From Lophium mytilinum (taxonomy: Eukaryota; Ascomycota; Dothideomycetes; Mytilinidiales; Mytilinidiaceae), in assembly GCA_010093605.1 (NCBI GenBank), contig MU004187.1:315383-379382 (forward strand): a stretch of 64,000 nt of DNA, in the 5' to 3' direction. A program made the position numbers and the translations under genes. Below, in pieces: positions 1 to 10,346 of this stretch. Below the pieces are notes generated by a model. It did no database searches. It saw only the letters and a program-made list of their open reading frames with translations, and was not told the origin of the DNA. Position 1 is the first letter of the stretch. The number at the start of each line of letters is the position of its first letter.

Positions 1-787
1 TTTACTAATAGTTAGTAGCTCGTTGCGTTCCACGAAGAGTATACGAAGAAGGACTCCGATCCCCATCGCGTGTTTGTGCATATGGAGGCCATGGCACTTT
101 GGCTGTTCACTAGTGAGCTTGCGCCTTGGGTCGGTAAGTGATCTCGAAAGTGTTTGTCTAGGATTGCGATTTTTAATTGACTTATTTCAGGTCTCGATGA
201 TGGCGACCGTTTCTGTGCAACTGTAGACACCATCGGAAGAGCACTCCTCACTGCCCTGAATGCCCTTGAACGTGCTGATCTCCTGAAACCCGACTCGAAA
301 GTCAAAAACCTACCTATGGTGCTGTCCATGTTCCTTTCTATTGCAGATGATCTAGATGGCGTTGGGGCTCTTGAGAACGACATGCTCGGTGCAGACAACG
401 ACCGGACATGGCTCCACGCTGTAGTGGCCTACGCGCAAGCACACGATATTGATCTCAAAGGCAAGGGCATATACGGTACTGCAGAGGCAGTTTACAAGTT
501 CGACGGCATGGATATGGAAGATTTCAAGAAGGCGGGCCCCGATAGATGGGGCTTCAAAACGGTGGTATGTTAGCCCTTCCATTCTGCAAGATCCTTGTCA
601 CTGATATCTGTCATGACAGTTCAAGACCTTCACAGCGCATTGGGCCGCGCCGTCTGGTCCGAAGAAGAAGACGCTTGGAGGAGAATCCTTTGATATCATC
701 AAGAAATCGGCTGCGTATCGTAAGAAGCATGCATTCGATCGTAAAGACCCTCTGGATATGATGGATCCCGATCGCCTTATTCATTAG
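1..787 (+). CDS. 3' part of an unrecognised conserved-looking fungal protein
   Basis: Partial gene: the window opens in the last bases of an intron (branch-like TTACTAAT, acceptor TAG ending at 18). Exons are 19-133, 191-564 and 620-787, with introns 134-190 (GTAAGT...CAG) and 565-619 (GTATGT...CAG); the frame stays open across both joins and ends with TAG at 785-787. The visible part is about 219 residues, soluble, without membrane segments or signal peptide. It contains an acidic central stretch around LSIADDLDGV and a lysine-rich tail (PSGPKKKTLGG). I do not recognise the family. The clean splice joins argue that it is a real, intact gene, but function is unknown. Confidence 0.7.
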
Positions 788-1331
788 TCGGACGTCTTTC
801 CGGACTTTGCAATCTTTTGCTACAACCGAGATTGCTGGTTTCAAATTGGGACTCTTGGTTGGCATTGTTCAATACAGCAGAGGTACAGGGAAACTTGGTA
901 AGACATATTGTCCTGGGAGCTTGGAGTTAATTTCACATGCGATGTTTAGATAGTTGGTGGACCGTTCACTTTGGGGGTCTTTTGGGTTTCTCAATACTTG
1001 TAGATTAGTTCCTCTGGCTGCTCTAGAATCATCTTCTGGTCAATGTGCATGTCACGTGCTGATTGCCTGATTGATTGATAAGGCTGTCGTGGGGCGAAAT
1101 TCGACTCTTCGAAAAATAATCGCCCCTCGTCATTGTGAAAACTAACCCCCTCACACACCTTCTCACCAACATATACCCCTCGCGACTTGACGGCGCCCCT
1201 AGACGGCCAAAGAGTTCCTAAAAGCACCATCACTGGATATCGCTTTACGCCTGACTTCACGAAGCAGGCGAGTGACCACCTAGAATATTAAGGATCCTTC
1301 TCTTCAACCACCCAACCCCAATTTTGACATC
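788..1331. other. Intergenic, upstream of NMD3
   Basis: 544 bp between two genes on the same strand; it must hold the end of the first transcript and the NMD3 promoter. A palindromic E-box CACGTG lies at 1053-1058. No other gene or repeat seen. Confidence 0.5.
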
Positions 1332-3091
1332 ATGTCTATGGAGGTCGACCAGCCCATCAGCTTCCAGCCGGGAGTTGGAAAGACTGCTACCATTCTTTGT
1401 TGTAACTGCGGAGCACCCATCGACGGCACAGTCTCAGGTAACATCCCCATCCCGGTGGTTTCTCTTCATTTACTAATAGTGAATAGCCGGCGCACTATGC
1501 GGCGACTGCATAAAAGCAACCATCGATATCACCCAAGGGATCCAGCGCGAAGGAACGCTCCATCAGTGCCGCGATTGCGATCGATGGCTTTCACCCCCGA
1601 ATCAGTGGCTTGTGGCTCAGATGGAGAGTCAAGCACTACTTGCCATATGCCTTCGGAAGCTTCGTGGGATAAACAAGGTCCGACTCACAGACGCATCGTT
1701 CATCTGGACGGAGCCACATTCGAGGAGGATAAAGGTGAAGATCACAATACAGTCGGAGTTTGAAGGAGCCATTCTTCAGCAGACGTTCGATGTGGAGTTC
1801 GTACAGGCGTCGCAGCAGTGCCCGGAGTGTGCGAAGAGTTACACACACAATACCTGGAGAGCGGTAGTCCAAGTTCGGCAGGTTCGTCTCGCTAGAAACT
1901 GCGTGTTGCCGCGCATAAACTAACTTCATCGTAGAAAGTACCCCATAAGCGCACATTCTTGTTCCTGGAGCAGCTTATCCTAAAGCACCAGGTATGTCAT
2001 GATAGCGTTTCTCGGTAAAAGTGTGGTTTTAACGTTGACAGGCACACAACAATGCGATCAACATCAAAGAGTCATCAGAGGGTATCGACTTTTTCTTTGC
2101 GCAACGAAATTCTGCTGAGAAGTTTGTTGGTATGTTACTGAAAGTTACGATTTGATATTCCACCACTAACAATATCACAGACTTCCTAAAGTCGGTTGTC
2201 CCATGCAACATGAAGAAATCATCGGAGCTCATTAGCAAGGACATTCACACATCGACAAGTCAATACAAATTCACCTTCTCCATCGAACTCGTCCCGATCT
2301 GCAAAGACGATCTAGTGGCTCTCCCCATCAAACTCGCCAAATCCATTGGAAACGTCAATCCCCTCACTCTCTGCTACCGGATAGGAACCTCAGTGAACCT
2401 AATAGACGTCACGACCCTGCAGACCGCCGATGTCTCCACTGAAATCTACTGGCGAGCTCCATTCCGCCCTCTAGCCGACGTTCAGGAGCTCGTCGAGTTC
2501 GTTGTCCTCGATATTGAGCCACTCGGTCCCTCGAAGGGTCGGTTCGCTCTCGCTGAAGCTACTGTCGCGCGGGCCTCTGACATGGGCGCCAACGATGCAA
2601 CCTTTTACACCCGGACACATCTCGGCGGTGTACTACACCCTGGCGACTCTGTCATGGGTTACCTCATCACTGGCACGAATTACAACAATCCGCACTTCGA
2701 CGCTCTTGAGGAGTCCAAGTATGCGAGCACCATCCCGGATGTAGTATTAGTGAAGAAGCACTACCCACGCCGCAAGAAGGGCAAGAGCCGCAACTGGCGT
2801 CTCAAGCGCATGGCGAAGGAGGAGTCGGAGATGGCACCGCGGAAACAGGATCAAGCCCGTATGGAGCAGGACTTCGAGATGTTCCTGCGGGACGTCGAGG
2901 AGGATACTGAGCTCAGGGCTGGCTTGGCAGTTTATAAGGCACAGCAACAGGCGAAGGCGGATAAGGCGGCAGCGGACGCAATGGAGGAGAGTGATGATGA
3001 CGAGGAAGGTCCTGTTATACCGATGGAGCAGCTACTAGATGAGTTTGAGGATCTGACTATGGCGGATGAGGACGGAGTAGAGGTGAAATGA
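1332..3091 (+). CDS. NMD3: 60S ribosomal export adaptor Nmd3
   Basis: Five exons: 1332-1437, 1487-1881, 1935-1991, 2042-2129 and 2181-3091, giving 518 residues, the usual fungal length. Nmd3 binds the late pre-60S subunit and supplies the nuclear export signal read by Crm1; it is released in the cytoplasm. The sequence shows the N-terminal zinc-binding region, with paired cysteines in CCNCGAPI, LCGDC, CRDC and CPEC (about residues 23-170), then the conserved body with DFFFAQRNSAEKFV and LVKKHYPRRKKGKSRNW, and an acidic C-terminal tail ending before TGA. Start chosen because the Met at 1332 opens the first exon and puts the zinc motifs in frame. Very secure identification. Confidence 0.95.
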
Positions 3092-3354
3092 GGTATATAA
3101 GCTAGCGGCTAGGTCTGCCCTCAAACTTGACTATACCCAGCTACCGATCGGGCGCAGGAGTAACTTGCATTTGCGAGAAAACAAACTTCAATGAAAACAA
3201 TTTCCCACACATGAGTGATACCATGTTCACAAACTCGTTCCAATCATGCAATAGTCGTCGAATTTCTAGGCTCTCATAAAACATGGTGCCTGCAAGAGAA
3301 CGATATCCACAAACGCCAACCAGCCCATTTTATGTGCCCTCACAGAAACGGAAC

Positions 3355-4909
3355 CTAGGCAGCCTCAAATGCTGTTGCTTTAACTGCTTCCGCCTCAACT
3401 GCCTTCGTCCTAACCGGTACATTATCCACTGACCTGATTTCCGGCACGTCAAACTCATACCCAAACACACTCTTCAACTTCTCCGCCTTCTCCAGCCGCT
3501 TCTGCTGCTCCTTCTTCACCTTACCAATCCAGCTTTTCCTATCCGACCCGTGCTCCAAGTCCTTACGCAACATGGCATTGCGCGGCGCGGGCTTACGGAA
3601 CCGCTTCCCAGCGCCCTTGAACAGCTCCTCGTGGACCTGTGCTGAGGGCACGACGCGCACCTGCAGCAGGCGCTGGAAGAGGAGGTAGTTGTTCATAGTG
3701 CGGGCGACGATGTCGGCGACGTCGGCGGAGGCGAATTCGATAAAAGCGTAGTGCTTGCTCTGGCCGGTGCGCTTGTTGCGCGAGAGGCGTAGGCGCTTGA
3801 TGTGGCCGAATTGGGAGAAGTAGGCTGTCATTTGGTGCTCGTAGAAGCCGTGGGGGACGCGGCTGGGCTGTGTTAGAAATGAACATATAAATTGAAGTTA
3901 AGGGATTGAGAATGGGGTGGGGGTGCTTACCCAACGTATATCACGCCTGGCTCACCACCGCTCTGGCCGGCCTCTTTCAATTGCAGTTTTAGAGCGTCGG
4001 AGGCGGGAACGTCGGGGAGGTGGTCGAGGTCTACGCCTTCGTTGTCGCCCTCGCCTTCGGCTTTTGAGGCGTCGGCTTCGTCTTCGCTGCTCTCGAAGCC
4101 GGCGAGGAGGGCCGCGGTCTGGTCGTCTTCGACATCGCTGTCGGATTCTTCTGCTACGATAGCAATAGCCGTCTCCTTCTTGCTTTTCTTGCTCTTTCTG
4201 CTGCCCTCGGTCGCGGTAACCTTCGTTTTCTTCGCTTTGGGTGTTTCCTCAGTGGCTAGCTTGACATCGGAGGCGGTGTCGGGAGTTATGGCCCGCTTGG
4301 CGGGGACTTTAGGAACAGGCTTGTCCTTTTTCGCTTTTTTTACTTTCTTGCCCTCTTTACTAGCGGAATTGTCCTTGGTAGCCTTCTCAGTGACTAACTC
4401 GACATCGGAGGCGGTATCGGGAGTATTCGCGCGCTTGGCGACAGTTTTGCGAACGGGCTTGTCCTTTTTCTCTTTCTTGGCCTTTTTGTCGTCTTTGCTG
4501 GCGGACTTGTCCTTGGTGGAGGCCTTATCCTTCTTCGATGGCTTCCCCTCGACAACCTCCGGCTCTTTGGGGGCTTTCTTTTCCTTAGCAGCCTTTTTCT
4601 CCTTCGGCGCTTCCGTCTCCTTCACTTCGAGCTGTTCTTCCAGCATCGCGACTTCGTCTTTGGGCACTTTCTTCTCCTTGGGCGCTTTTTTCTCCTTGGG
4701 CGCCTTCTTCACGACCTCCACTTTCTCTTCTTTTGTCGCTTTCTTGGGCGTAGAATCCGTTGCAGGCGCTTCTGACTTCTTCGGTCGCTTGGTCTTGGGG
4801 GAGGAATCGGTCGTGCCTGAGTGGGGTGTTAGTAAATCGGACCAATCTATTATCGGAACATAATGTGCCTACTCTTGCGCTTCTGCGCTTTGGTAAGTTC
4901 GGGTGCCAT
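3355..4909 (-). CDS. NOP15: Nucleolar RRM protein, Nop15/NIFK type (60S assembly)
   Basis: Exons on the minus strand are 4909-4873, 4816-3931 and 3862-3355 (introns 4872-4817 and 3930-3863), 476 residues. The first 300 residues are low-complexity Lys/Glu/Ala repeats (APKEKKAPKEKK and variants) with acidic patches. The RNA-recognition motif follows at about 304-385: VIYVGRVPHGFYEH is RNP2 and SKHYAFIEF is RNP1. The tail has KRFRKPAPRN and a basic coiled segment. Nop15-type proteins act in the nucleolus on pre-60S and ITS2 processing. The repeat-rich N-terminus is much longer than in yeast Nop15 (about 220 residues), which is common in filamentous fungi. It lies head to head with RCL1. Confidence 0.87.
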
Positions 4910-5261
4910 TGCGGTTGTCTTTTCGAATTTGTGTTGTAGGTAGAAAGTTGAAGTTCGCAAGCTCGAACTTTTCGGTCCCTGCGGCGCTAGTAGAAGGAAA
5001 ATTTAGTGGGGTAGGAGACCTATCAAAACCACATGGACATCTATCCTCCATCATTCACGCAACGTTGAAGCAATCTGCTAGCAACAACATATCTAGTATC
5101 GAAGAGTACTCTAAATCTACTTTGCAAAGTTTCGAATCAGTGCGATCAAAATTGAGGCAGCAGTCATATGCGGAGGTCTTCCGCGCCTCTCTAAACTTTT
5201 TTTTGGAACACCTCCAGCTCAACTTCACCACCAAAGAAAGACACCATAGTAAACCACCACG
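4910..5261. promoter_or_regulatory. Shared promoter region of NOP15-like gene and RCL1
   Basis: 352 bp separate the two divergent start codons, so both ribosome-assembly genes must be driven from this interval. No strong TATA box seen. The RCL1 side carries a CA-rich leader just before the ATG. Confidence 0.6.
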
Positions 5262-6473
5262 ATGTCCACCGGGCCTTCCCAACCCCCTATTCGCTTCACG
5301 GGCTGCAAATCTCTCATCAATCGCCTCGTTCTCTCCACCCTCACCGGCCGTCCTATCCGCATCTCCCAAGTCCGCTCCACCAGCATCTCCAGCACGGGCT
5401 TCGCGCCGCACGAAGTCTCCTTCCTCCGGCTCCTCGACTCCATTACCAACGGCTCCAGTATCGACCTCGATTACACCGGCACTACACTTGTCTACCGGCC
5501 TGGTCTTATAACCGGCAGTGCGCCCGGACTCGGCACCGCAGGCGGCGTGCTACGCCATGAGCTCGAAGCGGGCTGCACAAGAGGCGTGAGCTACTTCCTA
5601 CTCCCGCTCTGCCTTTTGGCGCCGTTTTCGAAGGCGCCAGTCAACGTCATCTTCACTGGCGCAGGGTGTATCACATCTGCGACTCCGACTGGTGACATTT
5701 CTGCAGATGCGGTGCGCACAGCTATCCTGCCGCTCTTCGCGCAGTTTGGCGTGGAACGAAATATCGAGCTACGGATACTGAAGCGCTCGTGCCCAGGCCC
5801 CGGAGGAAAAGGTGGTGCCGGGGAGGTCCAGCTGATATTCGGACACCAGGTGCGGTTACCGAAGACGCTGCATCTGATGAATCCGGGACGGGTGAAGAAA
5901 ATCAGAGGGGTGGCTTATGCGACAGGCGTTGCGGCGGCGAATAATGCGCGGATGATTGAGTCGGCGAGGGGAGTGTTGAATGAGCTGTGCAAAGATACGT
6001 TTATTGCGTCGGATGTTTCTCCTGCGCCACTACTGCCGTCGCAGGATAGGAGTAATCCGGGTGCGAAGAGGAAGCTGGGGATCGGATTTGGGATATTGCT
6101 GGTCGCAGAGACGTCGACGGGGTGTCTGTACTCGGCGGATGTGGGTAGTCCGCCTGAGGGAGGAGAGCCACCGGAGAGTGTGGGACGACAGTGTGCGTTT
6201 CAGTTGCTGGAGACGGTAGCGGCAGGCGGCTGTGTGAGTAAGGTTGCAGCACCCACGATGCTGATGCTCATGGCAATGGGAGACGGAGACGTTGGAAGAC
6301 TGCAAATGGGGAGAAATGTGGTCGGTTCTGAAGAGATCATTGGGTTGGGTAGGGACTTGAGAGAGTTTGGATGCAGTGCGTGGGGTCTGAGGGATGCTGG
6401 AGGAGGAAGTGAGGACATCGTGGTGAGCATTGTTGGTAGGGGAGTGGGTAACGTGGGGAGGAAGATTGCGTGA
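5262..6473 (+). CDS. RCL1: RNA 3'-terminal phosphate cyclase-like protein Rcl1
   Basis: Intronless, 403 residues. Rcl1 is a U3 snoRNP-associated protein of the nucleolus, needed with Bms1 for early 18S pre-rRNA cleavages. The cyclase fold is visible from the start: IRFTGCKSLINRLVLSTLTG and PGLITGSAPGLGTAGG, the insert domain PVNVIFTGAGCITSATPTGD, and RVKKIRGVAYATGVAA. As in eukaryotic Rcl1, the protein resembles RtcA but belongs to the catalytically inactive branch (family knowledge). The N-terminal Met is the first in frame and matches the usual start. Some variation from close homologues is likely in the C-terminal 150 residues, but the frame is open throughout. Confidence 0.93.
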   Translation: MSTGPSQPPIRFTGCKSLINRLVLSTLTGRPIRISQVRSTSISSTGFAPHEVSFLRLLDSITNGSSIDLDYTGTTLVYRPGLITGSAPGLGTAGGVLRHELEAGCTRGVSYFLLPLCLLAPFSKAPVNVIFTGAGCITSATPTGDISADAVRTAILPLFAQFGVERNIELRILKRSCPGPGGKGGAGEVQLIFGHQVRLPKTLHLMNPGRVKKIRGVAYATGVAAANNARMIESARGVLNELCKDTFIASDVSPAPLLPSQDRSNPGAKRKLGIGFGILLVAETSTGCLYSADVGSPPEGGEPPESVGRQCAFQLLETVAAGGCVSKVAAPTMLMLMAMGDGDVGRLQMGRNVVGSEEIIGLGRDLREFGCSAWGLRDAGGGSEDIVVSIVGRGVGNVGRKIA

Positions 6474-6694
6474 GTGGTGCGGCAACATGTAGTTATAGTG
6501 ATATCCTCTTTTCCACTTAATGATGATGCCATGAACACAGAGATCTTTATATACGCTATCTTCTTCAGTCAAACCCTTCTACAGCTCTTGTACACTACTT
6601 ATGACACATGTACACGAAGCCTGGAGTATATATATAAACCTCTCTAGCAAGCTTCGACCCTTTCGTCTATTCTCCTGGTATACATCCACTCCGC

Positions 6695-7492
6695 TCACAA
6701 CTTCGCCTTCTCCCTCTTCTTCTCTTCCTCCCACTGCAACTGCACTTTCCTCATCCTCCACCAGCTCACCACCCCCACCGCCGCCGCCAACGGCGGACAA
6801 ACCCACAACAACGTACTCCACCACGCCGGACTCCCCCTCCTCACTTCCTCCATCACCCTCGCCACATCCCTCTCCAAATCCTCCCGCCCCTTATCATTCC
6901 ACACCACCGCTCCCGCTCCCTTCCCCCTCCGCATCACGCGCGCCGCCTTCTCCGCCACATCCCCCTGACTCAACACCCTATTCCTCGCATCCTCCTCACT
7001 CAAATGCGCATCCCTGTCCCTCAATCGCTGAATCTGCACCCCCGGGTCCCTGACCCCGACCACCAATATATTCCCGCAATACCGCTCCCACCCGCTCTCA
7101 AACAGCAGCGGCACATCCAACACCACCGCCCAACTCCCCCGCAAGTACGCCCACACCATCTGCTTGTACATCTCGCGGCGCACGGCCGGGTGCACGATGC
7201 CATTCAGCACCTTGCGGTCGCGCACGCGGTCGTCGGTGGTGCCGAAGACGCGGCGGCCCAGCGCGGGGCGGTTCAGGGGCCGCGCGTGGGCGGGCTCCGG
7301 GAGCAGCAGGTCGGGGGTGGTGGGCAGGAAGTGGCGCACGATGGCGGCGTAGCCGGGGGTGCCGGGCTCGACGACCTTGCGCGCGAGCAGGTCGGCGTCG
7401 ATGATGGGGAGGGAGTAGGGGGGTTTGGAGAGGAGGGCGGAAACGGTGGATTTGCCGGTTGCGATGGAGCCCGTTAGGCCGAGGAGGAGCAT
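6695..7492 (-). CDS. CAB5: Dephospho-CoA kinase with C-terminal membrane segment
   Basis: 265 residues from the ATG at 7492, which directly precedes the P-loop strand MLLLGLTGSIATGKST, the normal N-terminus of CoaE/Cab5. The enzyme phosphorylates dephospho-CoA, the last step of CoA synthesis. Other family marks: IDADLLARKVVEPGTPGY, the RPALGRRVF segment, LNGIVHPAVR and VVLDVPLLFESGW. A hydrophobic stretch near residues 223-245 followed by Arg/Lys suggests a C-terminal membrane anchor. An in-frame ATG at 7720 would add 76 Ser/Pro-rich residues; I prefer the shorter start but cannot exclude the longer form, which could be a targeting extension. Confidence 0.88.
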   Translation of the reverse strand: MLLLGLTGSIATGKSTVSALLSKPPYSLPIIDADLLARKVVEPGTPGYAAIVRHFLPTTPDLLLPEPAHARPLNRPALGRRVFGTTDDRVRDRKVLNGIVHPAVRREMYKQMVWAYLRGSWAVVLDVPLLFESGWERYCGNILVVGVRDPGVQIQRLRDRDAHLSEEDARNRVLSQGDVAEKAARVMRRGKGAGAVVWNDKGREDLERDVARVMEEVRRGSPAWWSTLLWVCPPLAAAVGVVSWWRMRKVQLQWEEEKKREKAKL

Positions 7493-7730
7493 GCTTGCGG
7501 TTCGGATGTGGTTCTGGTTCTGAGTTTGTGGGGAGGAAAGGCGTTTGCTGGAGGGTTGAGAGGCGGGTGGACTAGAGGAGGATGGGCGGGCGAACCCAGA
7601 CGGTTGGGGGTTGTTCACATCTTGGTGAATGGTGCCTGTGGGGGGAGCTTTGGGGTTGGCGGGGAACCTCGGAGCGAGAGATGGCGGCATCGGTAGGGCT
7701 GAGGGCTGAAAGCAGGTCATTTTAGTTTGT

Positions 7731-7736
7731 CACGTG
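7731..7736. promoter_or_regulatory. E-box CACGTG (within TCACGTGA)
   Basis: Perfect 8-bp palindrome TCACGTGA at 7730-7737 between the dephospho-CoA kinase gene and the membrane-protein gene, 239 bp upstream of the preferred kinase start. A possible bHLH site; binding is inferred only. Confidence 0.35.
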
Positions 7737-7848
7737 ATTGACGCATGCATATGCATCTTGGTTTTGTATCACCTTCGTTCAGATGTGCATTAGCGAACAT
7801 AGAAGCGCAAATTATAATGTTGCACGTTTATAACCCGGAAGTTACAGC

Positions 7849-9921
7849 TCAAATCCAACCCCCTTCAGAATGAGACACTTTACTCTCTACGTCCATACTG
7901 ACTCTCCCTCTACCCACAGAAATCCCAAACTTATCGCCATCATTAGCTGCAAGTCTCACAGGTACATCACCAATCCCCTCATCTCGATCGCTGAACAGCC
8001 ACATTCTCTTCGCTTTCTTTTTCTTAAACAAAGTCTCCGCTCCCATGCCGTCAACTGCCTCCGCTACTCGAGTCCCTCCCCTCGACGCAGCGACAATTAA
8101 AGCTCTTGGATCCAAGTAGTCAAAGTTTCCTAAGCTCATCCAAGCACGCGTTCGAACTGATTCTGCGGCTACAGCCAATAGGACCACAAAGTTGACCCCA
8201 AAGACAGCATAGACGTAGGCTGGCTGGCCAAATCGCAGTGCGTTCCTCTTCACGTTTGCTGTTTGTGACTCGGAGAACTTACCGACCATTATCTGTGCAG
8301 CGGCATACGCAGAGAGCATGTCGTCCGTCATAGCAGTAATGGAGTTTGTCAAGCCGGCGAGAGTGGCGCTGGCTTCCGTGACTGTCGCCTTCGAAGCGCT
8401 CTCCGACATGTTGTACGCAGCAATACTCGAGTTGAGAGAATTGCCCAGCAAAGAGACGTATAAGTTGGTGAGATCGTTTGACAGGAGCGAGAACTGGCGG
8501 ACGACGGTCCGGGTAATGTTACGGTCGGGATTGAAATCCGGAATCCGCGGGCCGGGAGTCACAGCAATGGTGCGATTAGGGAGGTTGACAGATATGTTAA
8601 ACAGGGTCGGCGTGAACTCGAAAGAGCATTGGGTCAAGTTGAGGAAGCCATAGTCTTTGCCGGATGCGATAGCGAGGTACCGTCGTTCCGATAATGGTGA
8701 GTGGGAAACGCCTATCGCGACAATCGCATCGGAGTAGTGGCCAACATAGTTGTTGTATTCGATACTCTCCATCACACTGTCTTCGTCAATAGTATCAGGA
8801 AGGTATCCACCGGCTACCCACATCCACTGATCAACATCTTTCCAAATTAGGAAATCGCTGCTGGAGTTGTAGATGCACGAAACTTCAGGAAGATAGCCCG
8901 ACTCCTGGTAGGTGTATTCGGTTGCCAGACTCATGGCTCTTATATCCTCGTCGCCAAGGCCAACAGAGCCACCAACACCATATGAACGACCTAGGTAGCT
9001 GAATTGGGTGTTGTCGAGTTTGGAATGTTGCCGGACACTTTTGTCGATGGTGGTCGCCGACGCGCCTGATGATAAAATATCTCCAATAAGCTGAGTGCCC
9101 ACGTTGTAGGTGAAGTAACCCTGCGTAGTGCGGAGAGAGGGTCCTGCTTGTTGAATCTCGGACTGATACTCCTTGATTAGAGAAACGTTTGAGTAGCTGG
9201 GAAGTTGGAGTGTAGCCGCCGTCGCATCAGTCGTCAGGATCGGGGTTATGGCGCCGGCCCATAAAGCAGAAGGAATGACCCCAAAAGAAGCCACAATGAG
9301 GACAGGAAAGAACAGTCGTAATGGAAGGTCCCAGTCGATTCGCGGAGTGCTCATATCCATCCATGCTCGGAGGACATCAAGGGTAACAACTGATTCGTTG
9401 AAACGCAAGCGAGTTGCATAGTTGATCAGACGACATATAGCCGTGACCTGAATCAATCCAAAAAGAGCAGATAGTAGCTGTACCGTGAATCCGACGGATG
9501 CCCGATGCAGGATGATGAAATTATACGCATGTCCAGAAATGTACCAATGCCAGGAGTCTGCTGCTAACAGTAACGTTGATATGACAGTAGGCACAAATAG
9601 CCCATAGAACGCATTGTATTTTGCCCAATGCTTGTACGGAGAATTCTTCTTCGACTCATCAAGAGATTCGTGGAGTCCAGATTCCGGGTTTGTCACAGGG
9701 AAAATATGATGTAAGACTTGAGATGGAAACATTGCTGAATGAGACTGAGGAATGAAGGAAAGCGCGATGGAAGGAATGGAATCCCAGGCATGAGTCCTTA
9801 AGAGCGCGGGAGGAGGGTGTTCCTCATGGTTCATACTCGTACAAGTTTCAGATCCGTCCCGGGCGGCTAATGGATGCTGTGCCGCACCCTTCCTGCACGC
9901 CAACTTGAGATCGCAGTCCAA
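7849..9921 (-). CDS. Large fungal membrane protein of unknown function
   Basis: Open frame of 690 codons without introns. Hydrophobic segments near FYGLFVPTVISTLLLA, ASVGFTVQLLSALFGLIQV and LFFPVLIVASFGVIPSALWA occupy the N-terminal third; a last one (FGVNFVVLLAVAAESV) lies near the C-terminus. Between them is a roughly 350-residue segment with several N-x-S/T sequons (for example NVSL, NLTQ, NISV, NRTI), so it is probably outside the cytosol. The architecture, membrane cluster - glycosylated loop - final helix - cytoplasmic tail, is common in uncharacterised Pezizomycotina proteins. The start is uncertain: an in-frame ATG at 9732 (MFPSQVLHHIFP) may be the true one, since the first 63 residues look unstructured. 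Confidence 0.75.
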   Translation of the reverse strand: MDCDLKLACRKGAAQHPLAARDGSETCTSMNHEEHPPPALLRTHAWDSIPSIALSFIPQSHSAMFPSQVLHHIFPVTNPESGLHESLDESKKNSPYKHWAKYNAFYGLFVPTVISTLLLAADSWHWYISGHAYNFIILHRASVGFTVQLLSALFGLIQVTAICRLINYATRLRFNESVVTLDVLRAWMDMSTPRIDWDLPLRLFFPVLIVASFGVIPSALWAGAITPILTTDATAATLQLPSYSNVSLIKEYQSEIQQAGPSLRTTQGYFTYNVGTQLIGDILSSGASATTIDKSVRQHSKLDNTQFSYLGRSYGVGGSVGLGDEDIRAMSLATEYTYQESGYLPEVSCIYNSSSDFLIWKDVDQWMWVAGGYLPDTIDEDSVMESIEYNNYVGHYSDAIVAIGVSHSPLSERRYLAIASGKDYGFLNLTQCSFEFTPTLFNISVNLPNRTIAVTPGPRIPDFNPDRNITRTVVRQFSLLSNDLTNLYVSLLGNSLNSSIAAYNMSESASKATVTEASATLAGLTNSITAMTDDMLSAYAAAQIMVGKFSESQTANVKRNALRFGQPAYVYAVFGVNFVVLLAVAAESVRTRAWMSLGNFDYLDPRALIVAASRGGTRVAEAVDGMGAETLFKKKKAKRMWLFSDRDEGIGDVPVRLAANDGDKFGISVGRGRVSMDVESKVSHSEGGWI

Positions 9922-10346
9922 CCGAATCAGCCCAGCGTCTAGATCAAGGCGGCTGATACATAGTTGCTTGATTGATTCCTAGGCGCTGAGATATTTCGGG
10001 TACAAGCAGTTGTTGGATGCGCGCATGTTGATGCGATCACACGTGAAGTCGATACGCAGCATGGACTGCGAGGGATGAACCTATTAACTTTAGAAAGCCA
10101 TGATCAACGGGTCAGGATTGTTCAGCTTCTACTGACATGCTGAATCTATGAGAATTTGGGGCCATTTGCGATTTCCCAAAGGTTGTATGAAGTTGGACAG
10201 ATCCAGAGTTGATGTTGGGGTGTTAGCTTTACACTAAAACCCCCTATCGAGTCTGTGACCCCACTTGCGCCCTTTGCGTTATAGCGCCATACGTTAGGTG
10301 AAAGTTCATAAAAGGTGTCTTAGTAAATACACATCTACTAAACTAC
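9922..10346. other. Intergenic, membrane-protein promoter and ADE2 3' flank
   Basis: 425 bp. Contains an E-box CACGTG at 10040-10045, about 119 bp upstream of the longest membrane-protein start. Nothing else recognised. Confidence 0.45.

Noticed and set aside
4042-4863. 273-codon open frame antisense to the NOP15-like gene
   Set aside because: Mirror of Lys/Glu repeats; low-complexity Ser/Phe composition.
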